DNA of 64,000 nucleotides. Origin: Bog-473 sp963755495. GTDB lineage: Bacteria; Actinomycetota; Acidimicrobiia; Acidimicrobiales; RAAP-2. Positions 17,421 to 27,533 of the stretch are shown here, piece after piece. The position numbers were made by a program, and so were the translations under genes. Each line of letters opens with the position of its first letter. The first letter of the stretch is position 1. The stretch is from contig CAVWJS010000006.1 of assembly GCA_963755495.1 (NCBI GenBank), forward strand, positions 372,001-436,000. Direction: 5' to 3'. The notes beneath the pieces were generated by a model. It made no database searches. It was not told the DNA's origin and was given only the letters and a program-made list of their open reading frames with translations.

Positions 17421-17869
17421 GCCGCTGAGGAACTCAATCATTCGTGCGACACCAATAGAGGATGTATTGAATGAGTCTGGGTCCGGCCACTTGTCAATCA
17501 CGATCAAGTCCTTGCCGTCGGAGAGCAGCCTGCGTCTTGTTTGACCCGACCTCTTGCCATAGGCCGAGGCTGACGTTGCCGCGGAGCCTTATGAGAAGAG
17601 AAGGGAATACGGAAAATCTTCATGCAATGGGTCCACTGGCTTGGTGCATGTGGGTTGCTTCGCGTGTGTATAGGACTTTTTCCTCTAGCAAGCGATACCG
17701 CCGATTCATACCCTGGACATCTGACCGGAGCACCATCCCCAGCGGGCGCACCGCGACGATAAGAAGGGTTCGCGTCCATGAGTTCCATGAAGCCATTTCT
17801 TCAACTCCTAATCTCAAAGCGGAGACACCCCGCCGGAGACGCGTCCGGGCGCACGGGGATTCGCAAGAG
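17421..17869. other. Upstream region of the large surface-protein gene
   Basis: The frame of the downstream protein is open through most of this stretch, but the translation is Arg/Ser-rich without domain character and precedes a clear signal peptide. I treat it as untranslated. No obvious promoter stands out. Confidence 0.4.
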
Positions 17870-20619
17870 GTGACGGCGCTTCCCTCGCTACAGAGCGCTC
17901 TTCGACCCGCCGCGGCGTGTTTGGCGTCATTCGTCCTCCTTTGTGGCGCACTCATGCTTACGGCAGCGAAGCCGACGTCCGCAGGGGCCACCACATCGGA
18001 GGCCGTCTCGGTGGCATACCAAATGGACGCCACCCACGACGGCGACCAGCCGAACGAAACGCTCCCGACCTCTCCAGTCGAAAAGTGGAGCGACGATTTC
18101 GGGGGTAGCGTTTCGTACCCCCTCATAGTCGGCGATCGAGTGTTCGTTACCGTATCTGGAAATGGGCAAGGCGGTTATGGATCGGAGCTTTACGCGCTCG
18201 ATGCATCGAACGGCGACTCCCTCTGGGGCCCAATCGAGCTGGGAGGCACCTACTTCCGAGCCGGAATTGCCTACGACAATGGACTCGTCTTTGCCGTCAA
18301 CTCCGACGGCCAACTGACCGCATTTGCTGCCGCGACAGGATATGAGGACTGGCAGACATCACTTCCCGGGCAGTATTCCTTCACCTCAGCTCCCACTGCG
18401 AGCGGAGGTGTCGTCTATGTCGGCGGAGCCGGTGGCGGTGGCACGCTCTATGCGGTCAACGAATCCAATGGTGAGCTTCTCTGGACGGGCTCGGTTGAGA
18501 ACGGTGATCAGAGCTCACCGGTGGTGACCAGCACCGGCGTCTATGTCTCATACGCCTGCGAGCAGACGTATGATTTCGCACCAAGCACGGGCGATCTGAT
18601 TTGGCACCACTCAACAGATTGCGAGGGCGGCGGCGGTCGCACACCAGTCTTGTACAACGGAAATCTCTACGTGCGGGACGATGCAGGTATGGCGCCCGCC
18701 ATCCTTTCAGCTGCCACGGGTGCGGATCTCGGGGGCTACTCATCGACCACGGCTCCCGCATTCGACAATTCTCTCGAATTCACGATGAATAACGGGACCC
18801 TCTCGGCGCTGCAGGCATCCACGGGAGCGGGAATGTGGAGCCAGACTGCGGATGGGTCGCTCGATTCGGCCCCTATCGTCGTCGGAGGGAAGGTGTACGT
18901 CGCCGGCAGTAGCGGTCTCGTGGCCTCGTTCAGCGAGAGCACGGGCGTCGAGACCTGGTCGGCCAATGCAGGGTCCCCGATCACGGCCCCCGATGAGCAC
19001 AACGTCAGCGATGAGCTGACCGGACTCGCGGCCGGCGATGACCTCCTCGTAGTGCCGGCCAGCGACACTCTCGTGGCGTTCGGCTCGAATGACCCTTCAG
19101 ACCCTTCTTCACCGGGACCGCCACCAGCTCCCTCTGGATCAATATCGGGAACGGTAACCGACTCCAGCGGTGCGGGACTCGCCGGGGCGTGTGCTCTTCT
19201 CGTCAATCCGACAACTGGAGAATTCTCTGGACCCGAAGGCGTGACGGATGCCAGCGGGGACTACTCCCTCAGCGATGTGCCTCCCGGTAGTTACGACGTG
19301 TATTTCCTATACGGCTGCCAAGCAGGCGGGCTGACTGGCAACTTTGCACCGGACATCTACAACAATGCGACGGATCTGTCCTCGGCTCAAACCGTTACCA
19401 TTGGTTCGGGACAGACAACGAACGGAATCAACGCCGAACTTCAAACAGGCGGGCAGATCACCGGAGTCGTCACCGACGCCTCGGGGGATCCGACTGGCAA
19501 CGTAGCGGTGGCGGTAGTGCGGGTGGGAGATGTCCCCACTGTCGCCATCACGACTCTGACCGGGGCCGACGGTACGTACGACATCCCCGATTTGTCGAAC
19601 GGTAGCTACCTGGTGGAATTTGAATATTGCATCTCGACGTCGTCATGTCAGTCGGCGTTCTACAACGGAACGAGCACGTTAACTAGCGCCACGTTGGTGA
19701 GTGTCACGATCGCCACGACGACCTCTGGCATTAACGCCACGACACCGTTCGCCGGAACCGCCGGCTCAGGCGGCAGTGGCTCAGGCGGCAGTGGCTCAGG
19801 CGGCAGTGGCTCAGGCGGCAGTGGCTCAGGCGGCAGTGGCTCAGGCGGCAGTGGCTCAGGCGGCAGTGGCTCAGGCGGCAGTGGCTCAGGCGGCAGTGGC
19901 TCAGGCGGCAGTGGCGCTCCGGAGGGGGGAGCGAGGGCGAAGGCACCAGCGGCACCGGAGGGAGCACGCCCACAGCTCCAGTAGCCACCGGAAGGCCGGG
20001 ATACGAAATGGTGGCCTCCGACGGCGGCATCTTCACCTTCGGCGACGCCAGTTACTACGGCTCCGAGGGCGGAACTCCCCTCAACAAACCCATCATCGGC
20101 ATGGCGGCTACGCCCGATGGCAAGGGCTACTGGCTGGTGGCCTCCGACGGCGGGATCTTCACCTTCGGCGACGCCAGTTACTACGGCTCCGAGGGCGGAA
20201 CTCCCCTCAACAAACCCATCATCGGCATGGCGGCTACGCCCGATGGCAAGGGCTACTGGCTGGTGGCCTCCGACGGCGGCATCTTCACCTTCGGCGACGC
20301 CAGTTACTACGGCTCCGAGGGCGGAACTCCCCTCAACAAACCCATCATCGGCATGGCGGCTACGCCCGATGGCAAGGGCTACTGGCTGGTGGCCTCCGAC
20401 GGCGGGATCTTCACCTTCGGCGACGCCAGTTACTACGGCTCCGAGGGCGGAACTCCCCTCAACAAACCCATCATCGGCATGGCGGCTACGCCCGATGGCA
20501 ACGGCTACTGGCTGGTGGCCTCCGACGGCGGGATCTTCACCTTCGGCGACGCCAGTTACTACGGCTCCGAGGGCGGAACTCCCCTCAACAAACCCATCAT
20601 CGGCATGGCGGCCTCATAA
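17870..20619 (+). CDS. Secreted PQQ-propeller/Cna-B-like/WLVASDGG-repeat protein, frameshifted
   Basis: A large surface or secreted protein. A signal peptide (ACLASFVLLCGALMLTAAKP) is followed by a PQQ-like beta-propeller (about residues 60-410; repeats such as LYALDASNGDSLWG, LYAVNESNGELLWTG). Two carboxypeptidase-regulatory/Cna-B-like modules follow (ISGTVTDSSGAGLAGACALL, ITGVVTDASGDPTGNVAVAV), then ten GSGGS units. This frame stops at 19984. The adjoining frame continues with a Gly/Ser/Thr linker and then five 42-residue repeats (VASDGGIFTFGDASYYGSEG) ending at TAA 20619. A single base change near 19913-19926, which contains a run of six G, joins the frames. The start is GTG 17870, chosen because it precedes the signal peptide; the frame is open further upstream. 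It is probably a cell-envelope adhesion or scaffold protein. Confidence 0.8.
19763..19912 (+). repeat. Ten 15-bp tandem repeats coding GSGGS
   Basis: The unit GGCTCAGGCGGCAGT is repeated ten times without variation. It encodes a flexible Gly/Ser linker. Being 15 bp, gain or loss of units keeps the frame and changes only linker length. Confidence 0.95.
20011..20616 (+). repeat. Five near-identical 126-bp repeats (WLVASDGG type)
   Basis: Units begin at 20011, 20137, 20263, 20389 and 20515; the last is partial. Each codes for 42 residues containing GYWLVASDGGIF, YYGSEGGTPLNKPIIGMA and ATPDGK. Units differ at only a few bases (GGCATC or GGGATC; AAGGGC or AACGGC), which points to recent expansion. 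The repeat is common in Acidimicrobiia surface proteins. Confidence 0.95.
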
Positions 20620-20972
20620 GGTCCCAGCATGAGGGCCATCGGCAGCTCGCGCGAAACCGAATGTCGCCGAGGAGGGCTGCGGTGACAAAGCGACTGGCGC
20701 TCGGTGCAACCGCCTTGTCGGTTCCGTTCCGGGTCCACATCCCAAAACCAGAAAAACCGGGGGAGACCCGGCCGCTAACGCTTTGATCTTTGGGACGTAA
20801 TGCCCTATCCGAGTCTGAAAGAACGAGTCAACATGGTCGGCAAAGCGCCGAAGTAATCAGCCTTTGACTGATCCCTGAAATCTCACTGATCTAACGATGG
20901 AACGGCCAATGTTATGAGCGAAGTTGAGCGAGTTCTGAGTCGAGTGGCGCGCAGAATTGACACCAGCGAGCC
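20620..20972. other. Intergenic region between repeat-protein genes
   Basis: No convincing coding frame. It separates two genes that share the WLVASDGG repeat and presumably holds the promoter of the second. No terminator with a T-run was seen. Confidence 0.4.
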
Positions 20973-22792
20973 ATGATCGATGCTACACACAAGCGTCATA
21001 AGTGGCTTCTTTGGTGCACATCGACGATTTGCCTGTTCGCCCTATTTGTCGCGATGTCGATTCCTACTGCGAGAGGTGCTGCGGCCACTGGAAACCGGAC
21101 TGCGCTGCCCCAACCGGGATCCGACCTACCGAAGAGTATGGCGGGATCTATCGATTCCTCGTCCTCTCCGGAAAGCCCACCGTTGGTGGTGACTTCTGAC
21201 GGCAGCGGCTACTGGCTCGTTGCCTCCGACGGTGGCATCTTTTCCTTCGGCGACGCCGGGTACTACGGCTCCACCGGAGCGACCGCGCTCAACCAGGCCA
21301 TTGTGGGCATGGCGCCAACTCCCGATGGCGGGGGTTATTGGTTAGTGGCAAAAGACGGCGGGATCTTCTCCTTCGGAGGATCGTCACGCGGATACTACGG
21401 CTCCACCGGCGGCATCAGTCTCAATAAGCCGATCGTAGGCATGGCGGCCACGCCAGACGGAAAGGGTTACTGGCTTGTCGCCTCTGACGGCGGGATCTTC
21501 TCCTTCGGAGACGCGGGATACTACGGCTCCACCGGCGACATCAGTCTCAATAGGCCGATCGTAGGCATGGCGGACACTCTGAGCGGCAAGGGCTACTGGC
21601 TCGTGGCTTCTGACGGCGGCGTGTTCACCTTCGGTGATGCTGAGTACTTCGGTTCGGAGCCAGGGACCGGAGTCGATGTCACAAATATTGTCGGGCTCAC
21701 TCCAAATCCGAACGGTCACGGTTATTGGATCGAGGGCAGCGATGGAAAAGTAGATGCCTTCGGGGATACATTCCCCCTGGGTTCGATGCTGGGCAATCCC
21801 CTGAACAAGCCGATCGTTGGATTTGCCGTGGATCCGAGCGCCCAGACGCCAACAACGCCCCTTACCATCGCGACGCCATCGCTTCCGATTGCTTTGGTAG
21901 GAGCGAACTATTCGGCCTCACTGGCCGTATCGGGAGGAATCAGCCCCTATGCATGGACGATCATCTCCGGCTCATTGCCGAATGGTCTGAGTCTTTCGTC
22001 ATCCGGAAAAATCACCGGTGTTCCGAACAATTCGAGCAATTTCACAGTTACGGCGCAAGTTGTGGACGGGTCGACACCCATTGCGCAAACGGCTTCAACG
22101 ACCTTTTCGATCGACGTATCGCAAGCGTCAGCGACGGCAGCGCTCTCCGGACCCGTCTTTCAGACTACCAATTGGTCAGGCTACGTCGCTGGGAGCGGCC
22201 CGTTCACTTCTGTGACCGGAACCTTCAATGTAGCCTCAGTCGATTCGGGGACACCGAACGATGCCCTAATGACCGAGTGGGTGGGCATTGACGGTTGGGA
22301 TGGCGATAATTCGCTCATCCAAGCTGGAATTACCGAGTATTCCGATCCCCTGGAACCTGATCGGTTCGTTATTCAACCGTGGTGGACGATCCTCCCGGCG
22401 CACGCGGCAGAGGTCAACATCCCAGGCATGACAGTTTCTGCCGGTGATGAGGTCACGGTCAATATTGACCAAGTGGGGGGCACCGAATGGCAGATTGACT
22501 TGATTGACGATACGAACGGAGAGAGCTTCAATACGGATCAGACGTATACGGGTCCCGGCTCGACAGCCGATTGGATCGTCGAGGCCCCTTCGATCAACGG
22601 GCAGATCGCGCCGCTCGCGCCGTACAGTCCCATCGTCCACTTCACTGACCTACGAATGTCCCCAGTTAACACCACGGCAGTAGGGGTGAACCTGGTCCAG
22701 AGCGGAGCGCGTCTTCGGTCTCCACCCCGTCCCCCATTACGGCCAACGGGTTCAACGTGGCATACGGCGATGTCGCCCCTCCGCCTCCGTAA
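20973..22792 (+). CDS. Secreted WLVASDGG-repeat protein with a peptidase G1 (eqolisin) domain
   Basis: After a signal peptide (TICLFALFVAMSIPTARGAA), five to six diverged WLVASDGG repeats (about 70-290) are followed by an Ig-like putative-binding module (LPIALVGANYSASLAVSGGI, LPNGLSLSSSGKITGVP). A C-terminal glutamic-peptidase domain follows (about 395-600). It contains NWSGYV, EWVGIDG with LIQAG (the Gln sits at the spacing of the catalytic Gln in scytalidoglutamic peptidase), and DWIVEAPS with the catalytic Glu. The enzyme would be an extracellular acid endopeptidase anchored or targeted by the repeats. Near 22708 a one-base shift moves the last residues (STPSPITANGFNVAYGDVAP) to another frame ending at TAA 22790. 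The unshifted frame ends at 22823 with an Arg/Pro-rich tail instead. Confidence 0.85.
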
Positions 22793-22938
22793 CGTGACTC
22801 CAAGAACAGCGAAGTTCGGTTAAGTCCCGGAGTGCCGCTCGGTGGAAGCCCGAGCCCCCAAGTTCCACTATCAGGCGTGGAAGAGCCAAGGTCGTTAGGG
22901 CTCCCAGCGGGAGTATGTTCAAAGCCCAGTGGACCGAA

Positions 22939-23300
22939 GTGTGAACACTCATCTCACTGGATGGTGCAACGACCCGTATGGTCGCCACGAACACCGCAGG
23001 CTCACTGCGGGCAAGCCGTCTGCGTTGGTGGGAGATGGCGGTGTGCCGAGTCAAGATCCTCCGCCTGATGGCCCGTTTGTTGTTGAGCCGGTACTTATAG
23101 AGGGAAACTCGGTTGGCGGCGATGACTTGCGGAGGGCAGGCGAGGCGACTCCTCAGGATCCCGGCCAAAAGGTGTGGAGCGAAACGATAGGGAGACTGCC
23201 GTGGCCCTGAGGGTCTGACCGCTACGACGGAGGCACACCACGATCTGGATGTGATCGAAGGACCGTGCCGGGAGTGGTCACCGTTGAGGGTGATGCTGGT
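22939..23300 (+). other. Possible group II intron 5' (domain I) fragment A
   Basis: The segment begins GTGTG, the group II intron 5' consensus, and contains a GGTGCAAC element, an ATAGAGGGAAACTC stem-loop-like stretch and GGAGCGAAACGATAGGG, as seen in intron domain I. About 75 bp (22929-23003) is roughly 85 percent similar to 29581-29655, and a second block near 23130-23170 matches 29660-29700. No reverse transcriptase gene and no domain V were found. It would be a decayed fragment. The alternative is an unrelated dispersed repeat. Confidence 0.35.
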
Positions 23301-23318
23301 GTCGTGGATGTGATGGGC

Positions 23319-24476
23319 TTATGGGTGCCGACCGGTAGCAGGGTCAAGGATGTCCGTCACGGCGCCGGCGGCTTCAAAACTTGATCCTGCGGCCACACAT
23401 TGGCCCGCAGATGGGCACACCACCGCGTTGAGGGCGCCGGTTCCCTCCGGTGTCTGAATGCTTTGGCCGGCGACAATCGCGGCGGTTGTTGGATCGATTG
23501 GTACAGCTTGCCCAGCGGAGGGATCACCGGCGTCGTTGCCCACAGCCAGGCACAAGGAACTTGACGGACAGCTCACGGCCGTCAAGATTGCCGCCCGCGC
23601 CGAAATGGGTCGATCCCTTTGGCCCTTTGAAAGAGCGCCCGTTCTCGGCTCGATCGTTACAGCCACCGACGGTTGGCTGGCCCCCCAACCGACAGCCAGG
23701 CACACGGTGGTCGACGGACAGGCCACGTCAAACAGGATGCCTTTGTGGGTGACGTTTCGGACGCTCTGCCCACGGCGTATCCGTCCGTTGGCCGGATTCA
23801 GCGGTACGGCAACCCCGCCCGACCTCCCAGAGTTCTCCCCGACAGCCACGCAAAGGTTCGCCAAGGGACAGGCCACTCCTTCTAGCCCGCCACCACCCGT
23901 CCCCGGAATGGTCCGCACTCTCTGTCCCCTCAAGATGGCTCCTGTAGCCGGACTGAGGGCCACCGTGACACCCGACCCGCTGGAGTCGTGTCCCACGGCC
24001 AGGCACTGTTTCCTTGACGCACATGCCACCCCGGACATGAAGATGCCGGAGATGATGTGGAGTTCTTGACCACTGCGCACCATCGCAGTATGGGGGTTGA
24101 GTGGTACGGCTGTACCCCGGGTCTCATTGGGATTTTCCCCCACCGCTAGACAGGCCGAACCAGATGGGCAGCTCACTCCGTTGAGGAACCCGCTCGATCT
24201 AATCAGCTGGAGCGATTGCCCAGACGAGAGGCCACCCGACACCGGATCTAGAGACGCAGCTGCTCCCGAGTTGACACTCGACACTACGTTTCCGACACCG
24301 ATGCATTGGGTTGCGGAAGCACAGGCGACGCCGTTGAATGTCGTCATCGGCGTGAAGTCTTGAGCGACGGCGCTGGCGGACGCCGTGAAGAGGGCTGACC
24401 CTGTTGCCAAGCCGACCAGAGTCAGCGCCAGCATCAGGGAGCCAATTCGAATGGCTTGGGTAGAAGAATTCATCAT
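23319..24476 (-). CDS. Secreted Cys-pair repeat protein
   Basis: This 385-residue exported protein has the signal peptide IRIGSLMLALTLVGLATGSA ending at SASA. The mature part consists of seven repeats of about 45 residues with the pattern GVxCxSxxxCxAVG (FNGVACASATQCIGVG, LNGVSCPSGSACLAVG, LTAVSCPSSSLCLAVG), then PLNPxTGxxxxGQ. Each repeat has two Cys seven positions apart, likely disulphide-bonded after export, and the whole is probably a beta-propeller or solenoid. Similar repeats occur in actinobacterial surface proteins of unknown role. The start is the first of two adjacent ATGs at 24476; a longer frame exists but would bury the signal peptide. Confidence 0.8.
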   Translation of the reverse strand: MMNSSTQAIRIGSLMLALTLVGLATGSALFTASASAVAQDFTPMTTFNGVACASATQCIGVGNVVSSVNSGAAASLDPVSGGLSSGQSLQLIRSSGFLNGVSCPSGSACLAVGENPNETRGTAVPLNPHTAMVRSGQELHIISGIFMSGVACASRKQCLAVGHDSSGSGVTVALSPATGAILRGQRVRTIPGTGGGGLEGVACPLANLCVAVGENSGRSGGVAVPLNPANGRIRRGQSVRNVTHKGILFDVACPSTTVCLAVGWGASQPSVAVTIEPRTGALSKGQRDRPISARAAILTAVSCPSSSLCLAVGNDAGDPSAGQAVPIDPTTAAIVAGQSIQTPEGTGALNAVVCPSAGQCVAAGSSFEAAGAVTDILDPATGRHP

Positions 24477-24915
24477 TACTTGGTAACCCCCCGGTTGCTC
24501 ATCAAGACCGATCCGCATTCATTGAAAGCTAGGGCCTCGACGCGGCCTTGGTCCCAAGAATGGGATAATCATGGTGAGCCAGAGATCCCTAGACGTATGA
24601 CAGACCCTGGGTTTTGTGTCCGGGACCTTTTCGCATCAGAGGCTCGGTCGCCCGAGGAGAGTTGTTCTCCACGCCCCGAAGCGCCGCGGCGTCCCACCCT
24701 CCCGGCGACGCTCCTATTAGTTGTCAAGCCCCTTTTTTGGAATCAGAAGTGCAAGTTGCGGGCAGAACAGTGATGAGTCACTCGGCAGAGGACATGCTCT
24801 TATCAAGCCACGCCGTTTGCACTGAAGTGGTCCCGGACCGTGGGTCGGCGAGTCGCCGGAAAGTCAGCCCGAAGGGGCGACAGTTAGGGGCTGAGCCAGA
24901 CCCACGGCCTCGGGT
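24477..24915. other. Intergenic region next to IS110
   Basis: No gene seen. The half nearest 24915 is the terminal, non-coding end of the IS110-type element, downstream of its transposase; the exact boundary cannot be set because IS110 ends lack inverted repeats. Confidence 0.4.
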
Positions 24916-25959
24916 TCAGGCGCGAGGTAGGTAGCGGTAAACCTCGCGGGCGACGTAGCGCTTGAGGAGTCGAATGACGTCGCGCTTGGTGCGTCCCTCC
25001 TTCACCTTGCGTTCGAAGTAGGCAGTCGTCCTCGGGTCATGGGCGATGCGCACGATGACGATGCGCCACAAGGCTGCATTGGCCTGACGATCGCCGCCCC
25101 GGTCGAGGCGGTAGCGACCAGCGCTCTTGCCCGACGACGCTGGGATGGGCGCGGCGCCACAAAGGTGGGCCCAGGCAGCTTCTGAGTGCAGTCGTTCGGG
25201 ATTGTCGCCGGCACTGATCAAAAGAGCGGCCGCGGTGTCAGGACCGACACCGAAAAGGGAGAGCAACGCGGGAGCCGTCGCCGCCAAGAGCTTCTCGATC
25301 CTTTCATCAAGCGCGGCGATCTCATCATCGAGCTCTTGGATTCGGCGGGCCAACGAACACAGCAACGCCTTGTAGGCAGCCATGACTTGATCACCAGAAC
25401 GCGACGGTCGCAGCCGCGCCGCCTCGCTGACCAGTGCTGGAATCGTCAGCCCCGTGAGGCGGCAACGCAGCTGGTCAGGGGCGGTGATCACCAGGTGGCG
25501 CATCTGGGTCAGCGCCTTGACCCGGGCCCCTCGAGCTGAACGCTTGGCCACGACGAGCACCCGGATGGCCTCAACGGCGCCGTCTTTGGACTTAGAGATG
25601 CTCTTGGCTCTTCCACCGAGTGCCGCTCGGGCGGCTTCGACAGCGTCCAGAGGATCTGACTTTCCCGAGCGGCGCCGTTCGGCTCGGTTCGGCCGGTCGA
25701 CCTCGATCACGTCAATGTGCGCTTGGCGAAGAAACCGGGACAGGCCGACGCCATAGGAGCCGGTACCTTCGACGCCCACCTTGGTCACGGCACCGAAGCT
25801 CTCGAGCCAAGCCAGCAGTGACTTGTAGCCATCGGGCGTCGTGGCAAAGGAGGCCGAGCCGAGTAAGGCTCCGAGCGAGTCGAGTGCTGCTGCCACGTGG
25901 ACGTCGAGGTGAGTGTCGACACCACCGGTCACAGTCCGCGTTGCTTCTACAATGGTCAT
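24916..25959 (-). CDS. IS110-family transposase
   Basis: This 347-residue DEDD transposase has a RuvC-like N-terminal domain with Asp in GGVDTHLDVHVAA, Glu in VGVEGTGSYG, and the Asp pair in KSDPLDAVEAAR. A coiled-coil linker follows (RRIQELDDEIAALDERIEKL). The C-terminal Tnp20 domain contains LFGVGPDTAAALL and AAPIPASSGKSAGR, with the conserved Ser, then RGGDRQANAALW. IS110 enzymes act with a bridge RNA encoded in the element's non-coding end. I start at ATG 25959 because AAAGGG lies 6 nt upstream; ATG 25965 abuts that site. The gene looks intact. Confidence 0.93.
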   Translation of the reverse strand: MTIVEATRTVTGGVDTHLDVHVAAALDSLGALLGSASFATTPDGYKSLLAWLESFGAVTKVGVEGTGSYGVGLSRFLRQAHIDVIEVDRPNRAERRRSGKSDPLDAVEAARAALGGRAKSISKSKDGAVEAIRVLVVAKRSARGARVKALTQMRHLVITAPDQLRCRLTGLTIPALVSEAARLRPSRSGDQVMAAYKALLCSLARRIQELDDEIAALDERIEKLLAATAPALLSLFGVGPDTAAALLISAGDNPERLHSEAAWAHLCGAAPIPASSGKSAGRYRLDRGGDRQANAALWRIVIVRIAHDPRTTAYFERKVKEGRTKRDVIRLLKRYVAREVYRYLPRA

Positions 25960-25965
25960 TGTCAT

Positions 25966-26291
25966 CCCTTTCTGCTTAACGGTTGAGGGGTGGCACGGCC
26001 GTTCCGGATCGGAGTGACGGGCGGTCCGGATTGTTGGTAGCAAACCGGGCCAATCACCCTCTTCTCGAGACGGGGCGTGCCGTTGTCAATGTGCAACTGG
26101 AAGGACCCGGTCGACGATGTCGCAGAGCGCCCCTGGACTACGAGTCAGGCCGAATCTTCCAGCACTCCCGAAGATATTGAGGACTCGCAACGAAACGGTG
26201 GATCCCTAAGCGCATTATCACTGTTAGGGGACAGGGTTCTGCCTACCAGAACGAGGTGAGGCCGACTCATCAACACGCTCCGGCAGAGGTC
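25966..26291 (-). other. Non-coding region upstream of IS110 transposase, possible bridge RNA
   Basis: About 320 nt without a coding frame precede the transposase. In the IS110 group the bridge RNA is transcribed from this end. The stretch nearest the gene (25975-26060) has several GC-rich inverted segments (for example CCGGATC and GATCCGG-like halves around 26005-26035), but I cannot assign the target- and donor-binding loops. The element boundary is unknown. Confidence 0.3.
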
Positions 26292-26810
26292 CTACTGAGT
26301 AATGATCTTGTCGAGTTTCTCCAGGCTGGCCGTCATGGACTCAAGCACCGAATTGTTCCCGTTGATCCACGCCCCGCCATCGCGCAACAGGGATTGACGC
26401 ATCTCCGCCGTCACGGTGCCATAGTCAAAGACCTCGGTGACGACGGTGGCGTCGTCACCGTCCGGAGTGAGGATGTAGCCCCAGCGGTAGCCCGCAGGAA
26501 TCCCGACTTTGGATGGATCATCACCCTCAGCTCGAGAAGGGTCTCCGGGAGCCGGTTCCGAAAATATGCGCCTATCTGGCTCGAACTCCACCACATAGTT
26601 GAGCATGAGGTAGTCGTCTCCGAGCCGATGCATCTTCATGGTGAAGGTGTCCCCCACATCGGAGATGGGACGGTCGAGAACGGCTCCCCGGAGCATGTCG
26701 GATCCGTCGAAATCCATGTGATATTGCGGATTCGCCAGGATCCTGAAGATGAGGGCCGCCGGTGCTTCGATTCTGCGTGACACCTCGACCGGCTTGCTTT
26801 CCTCTGCCAT
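26292..26810 (-). CDS. SRPBCC (START-like) family protein
   Basis: This 172-residue protein has the helix-grip pattern of polyketide cyclase/START-like proteins. It begins with PVEVSRRIEAPAALIFRILA, continues with FTMKMHRLGDDYLMLNYVVE and GYRWGYILTPDGDDATVVTE, and ends with the long helix NNSVLESMTASLEKLDKII. Such proteins bind hydrophobic ligands in a cavity. A GAGGGA site lies about 9 nt upstream of ATG 26810, which decides the start. No neighbour suggests its ligand. Confidence 0.85.
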   Translation of the reverse strand: MAEESKPVEVSRRIEAPAALIFRILANPQYHMDFDGSDMLRGAVLDRPISDVGDTFTMKMHRLGDDYLMLNYVVEFEPDRRIFSEPAPGDPSRAEGDDPSKVGIPAGYRWGYILTPDGDDATVVTEVFDYGTVTAEMRQSLLRDGGAWINGNNSVLESMTASLEKLDKIITQ

Positions 26811-27533
26811 AGTCCAGTTCCCTCTTTCTCCCTGCCCCTGCACTTTGCGTCTGCTTTACGGGGCGCACCTCAGCCGCTTCATACAATTGGACGTTGCAGG
26901 TCCCACGATATCATTCATCGGTCAGAAATTCACATTCTGGCTGATTCGAGGTATCGCTTTGACAGTTGTCAGCAGGGTGGAGCATGCGCTCTAAGGGCCG
27001 ATCAGTCTTACTTGGCCCGGCGCGAACTGGGATATGACATCCGCTGTCCACCTCGGCAATTGTCACATAACAAGGACGTAGTCGAAAGTTGTTCGATCTC
27101 GGTGCACGGAATAGGGCCAGCTCGGAGGATCCTCTCCCCGTCCACGGGTTGAGGTTCGAGCCGAAGGTTGCTTCTCGGACGATCTCCGGCCTCTGTATAC
27201 GAGGGATAGCCTTCCACTTTGCATCTAGCGGACCTGTGTGGTCGGGTCTCTAAGCCCCCGAAGGAGTAGTTCCGAACACGCCTTGCCTCTGTCTCATAGA
27301 AGACTTCATCGTTTCGGTTTCCACGCTCGCCGTACCAACCTGCCATCCCCCCTGGAACGATGTCGATGCAGTAGCGCTCGGATTTGTCTTCGGCGATGCT
27401 GTAGCTGGACTCTCGGATCCCTTCACGACCAGGGCCAACAGCAAGTCATCTCGATTCACAGAGCGAACGATGGCACAGATCGGCTATCCCCAGTGAGCCG
27501 GAGTGAGAGTGCCCATCCTCCCGGCGGTACGGG
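26811..27533. other. Long intergenic region
   Basis: About 720 nt without a gene I can support. Short frames on both strands around 27240-27500 overlap each other and none has a family match or a ribosome-binding site. Confidence 0.4.

Noticed and set aside
20011..20616. Regular repeats as a possible CRISPR array
   Set aside because: Units are 126 bp, contiguous and protein-coding, with no spacers.
19701..20786. Plus-strand frame with AVAQA repeats
   Set aside because: Out-of-frame translation of the 15-bp and 126-bp repeats; the true frames encode GSGGS and WLVASDGG repeats.
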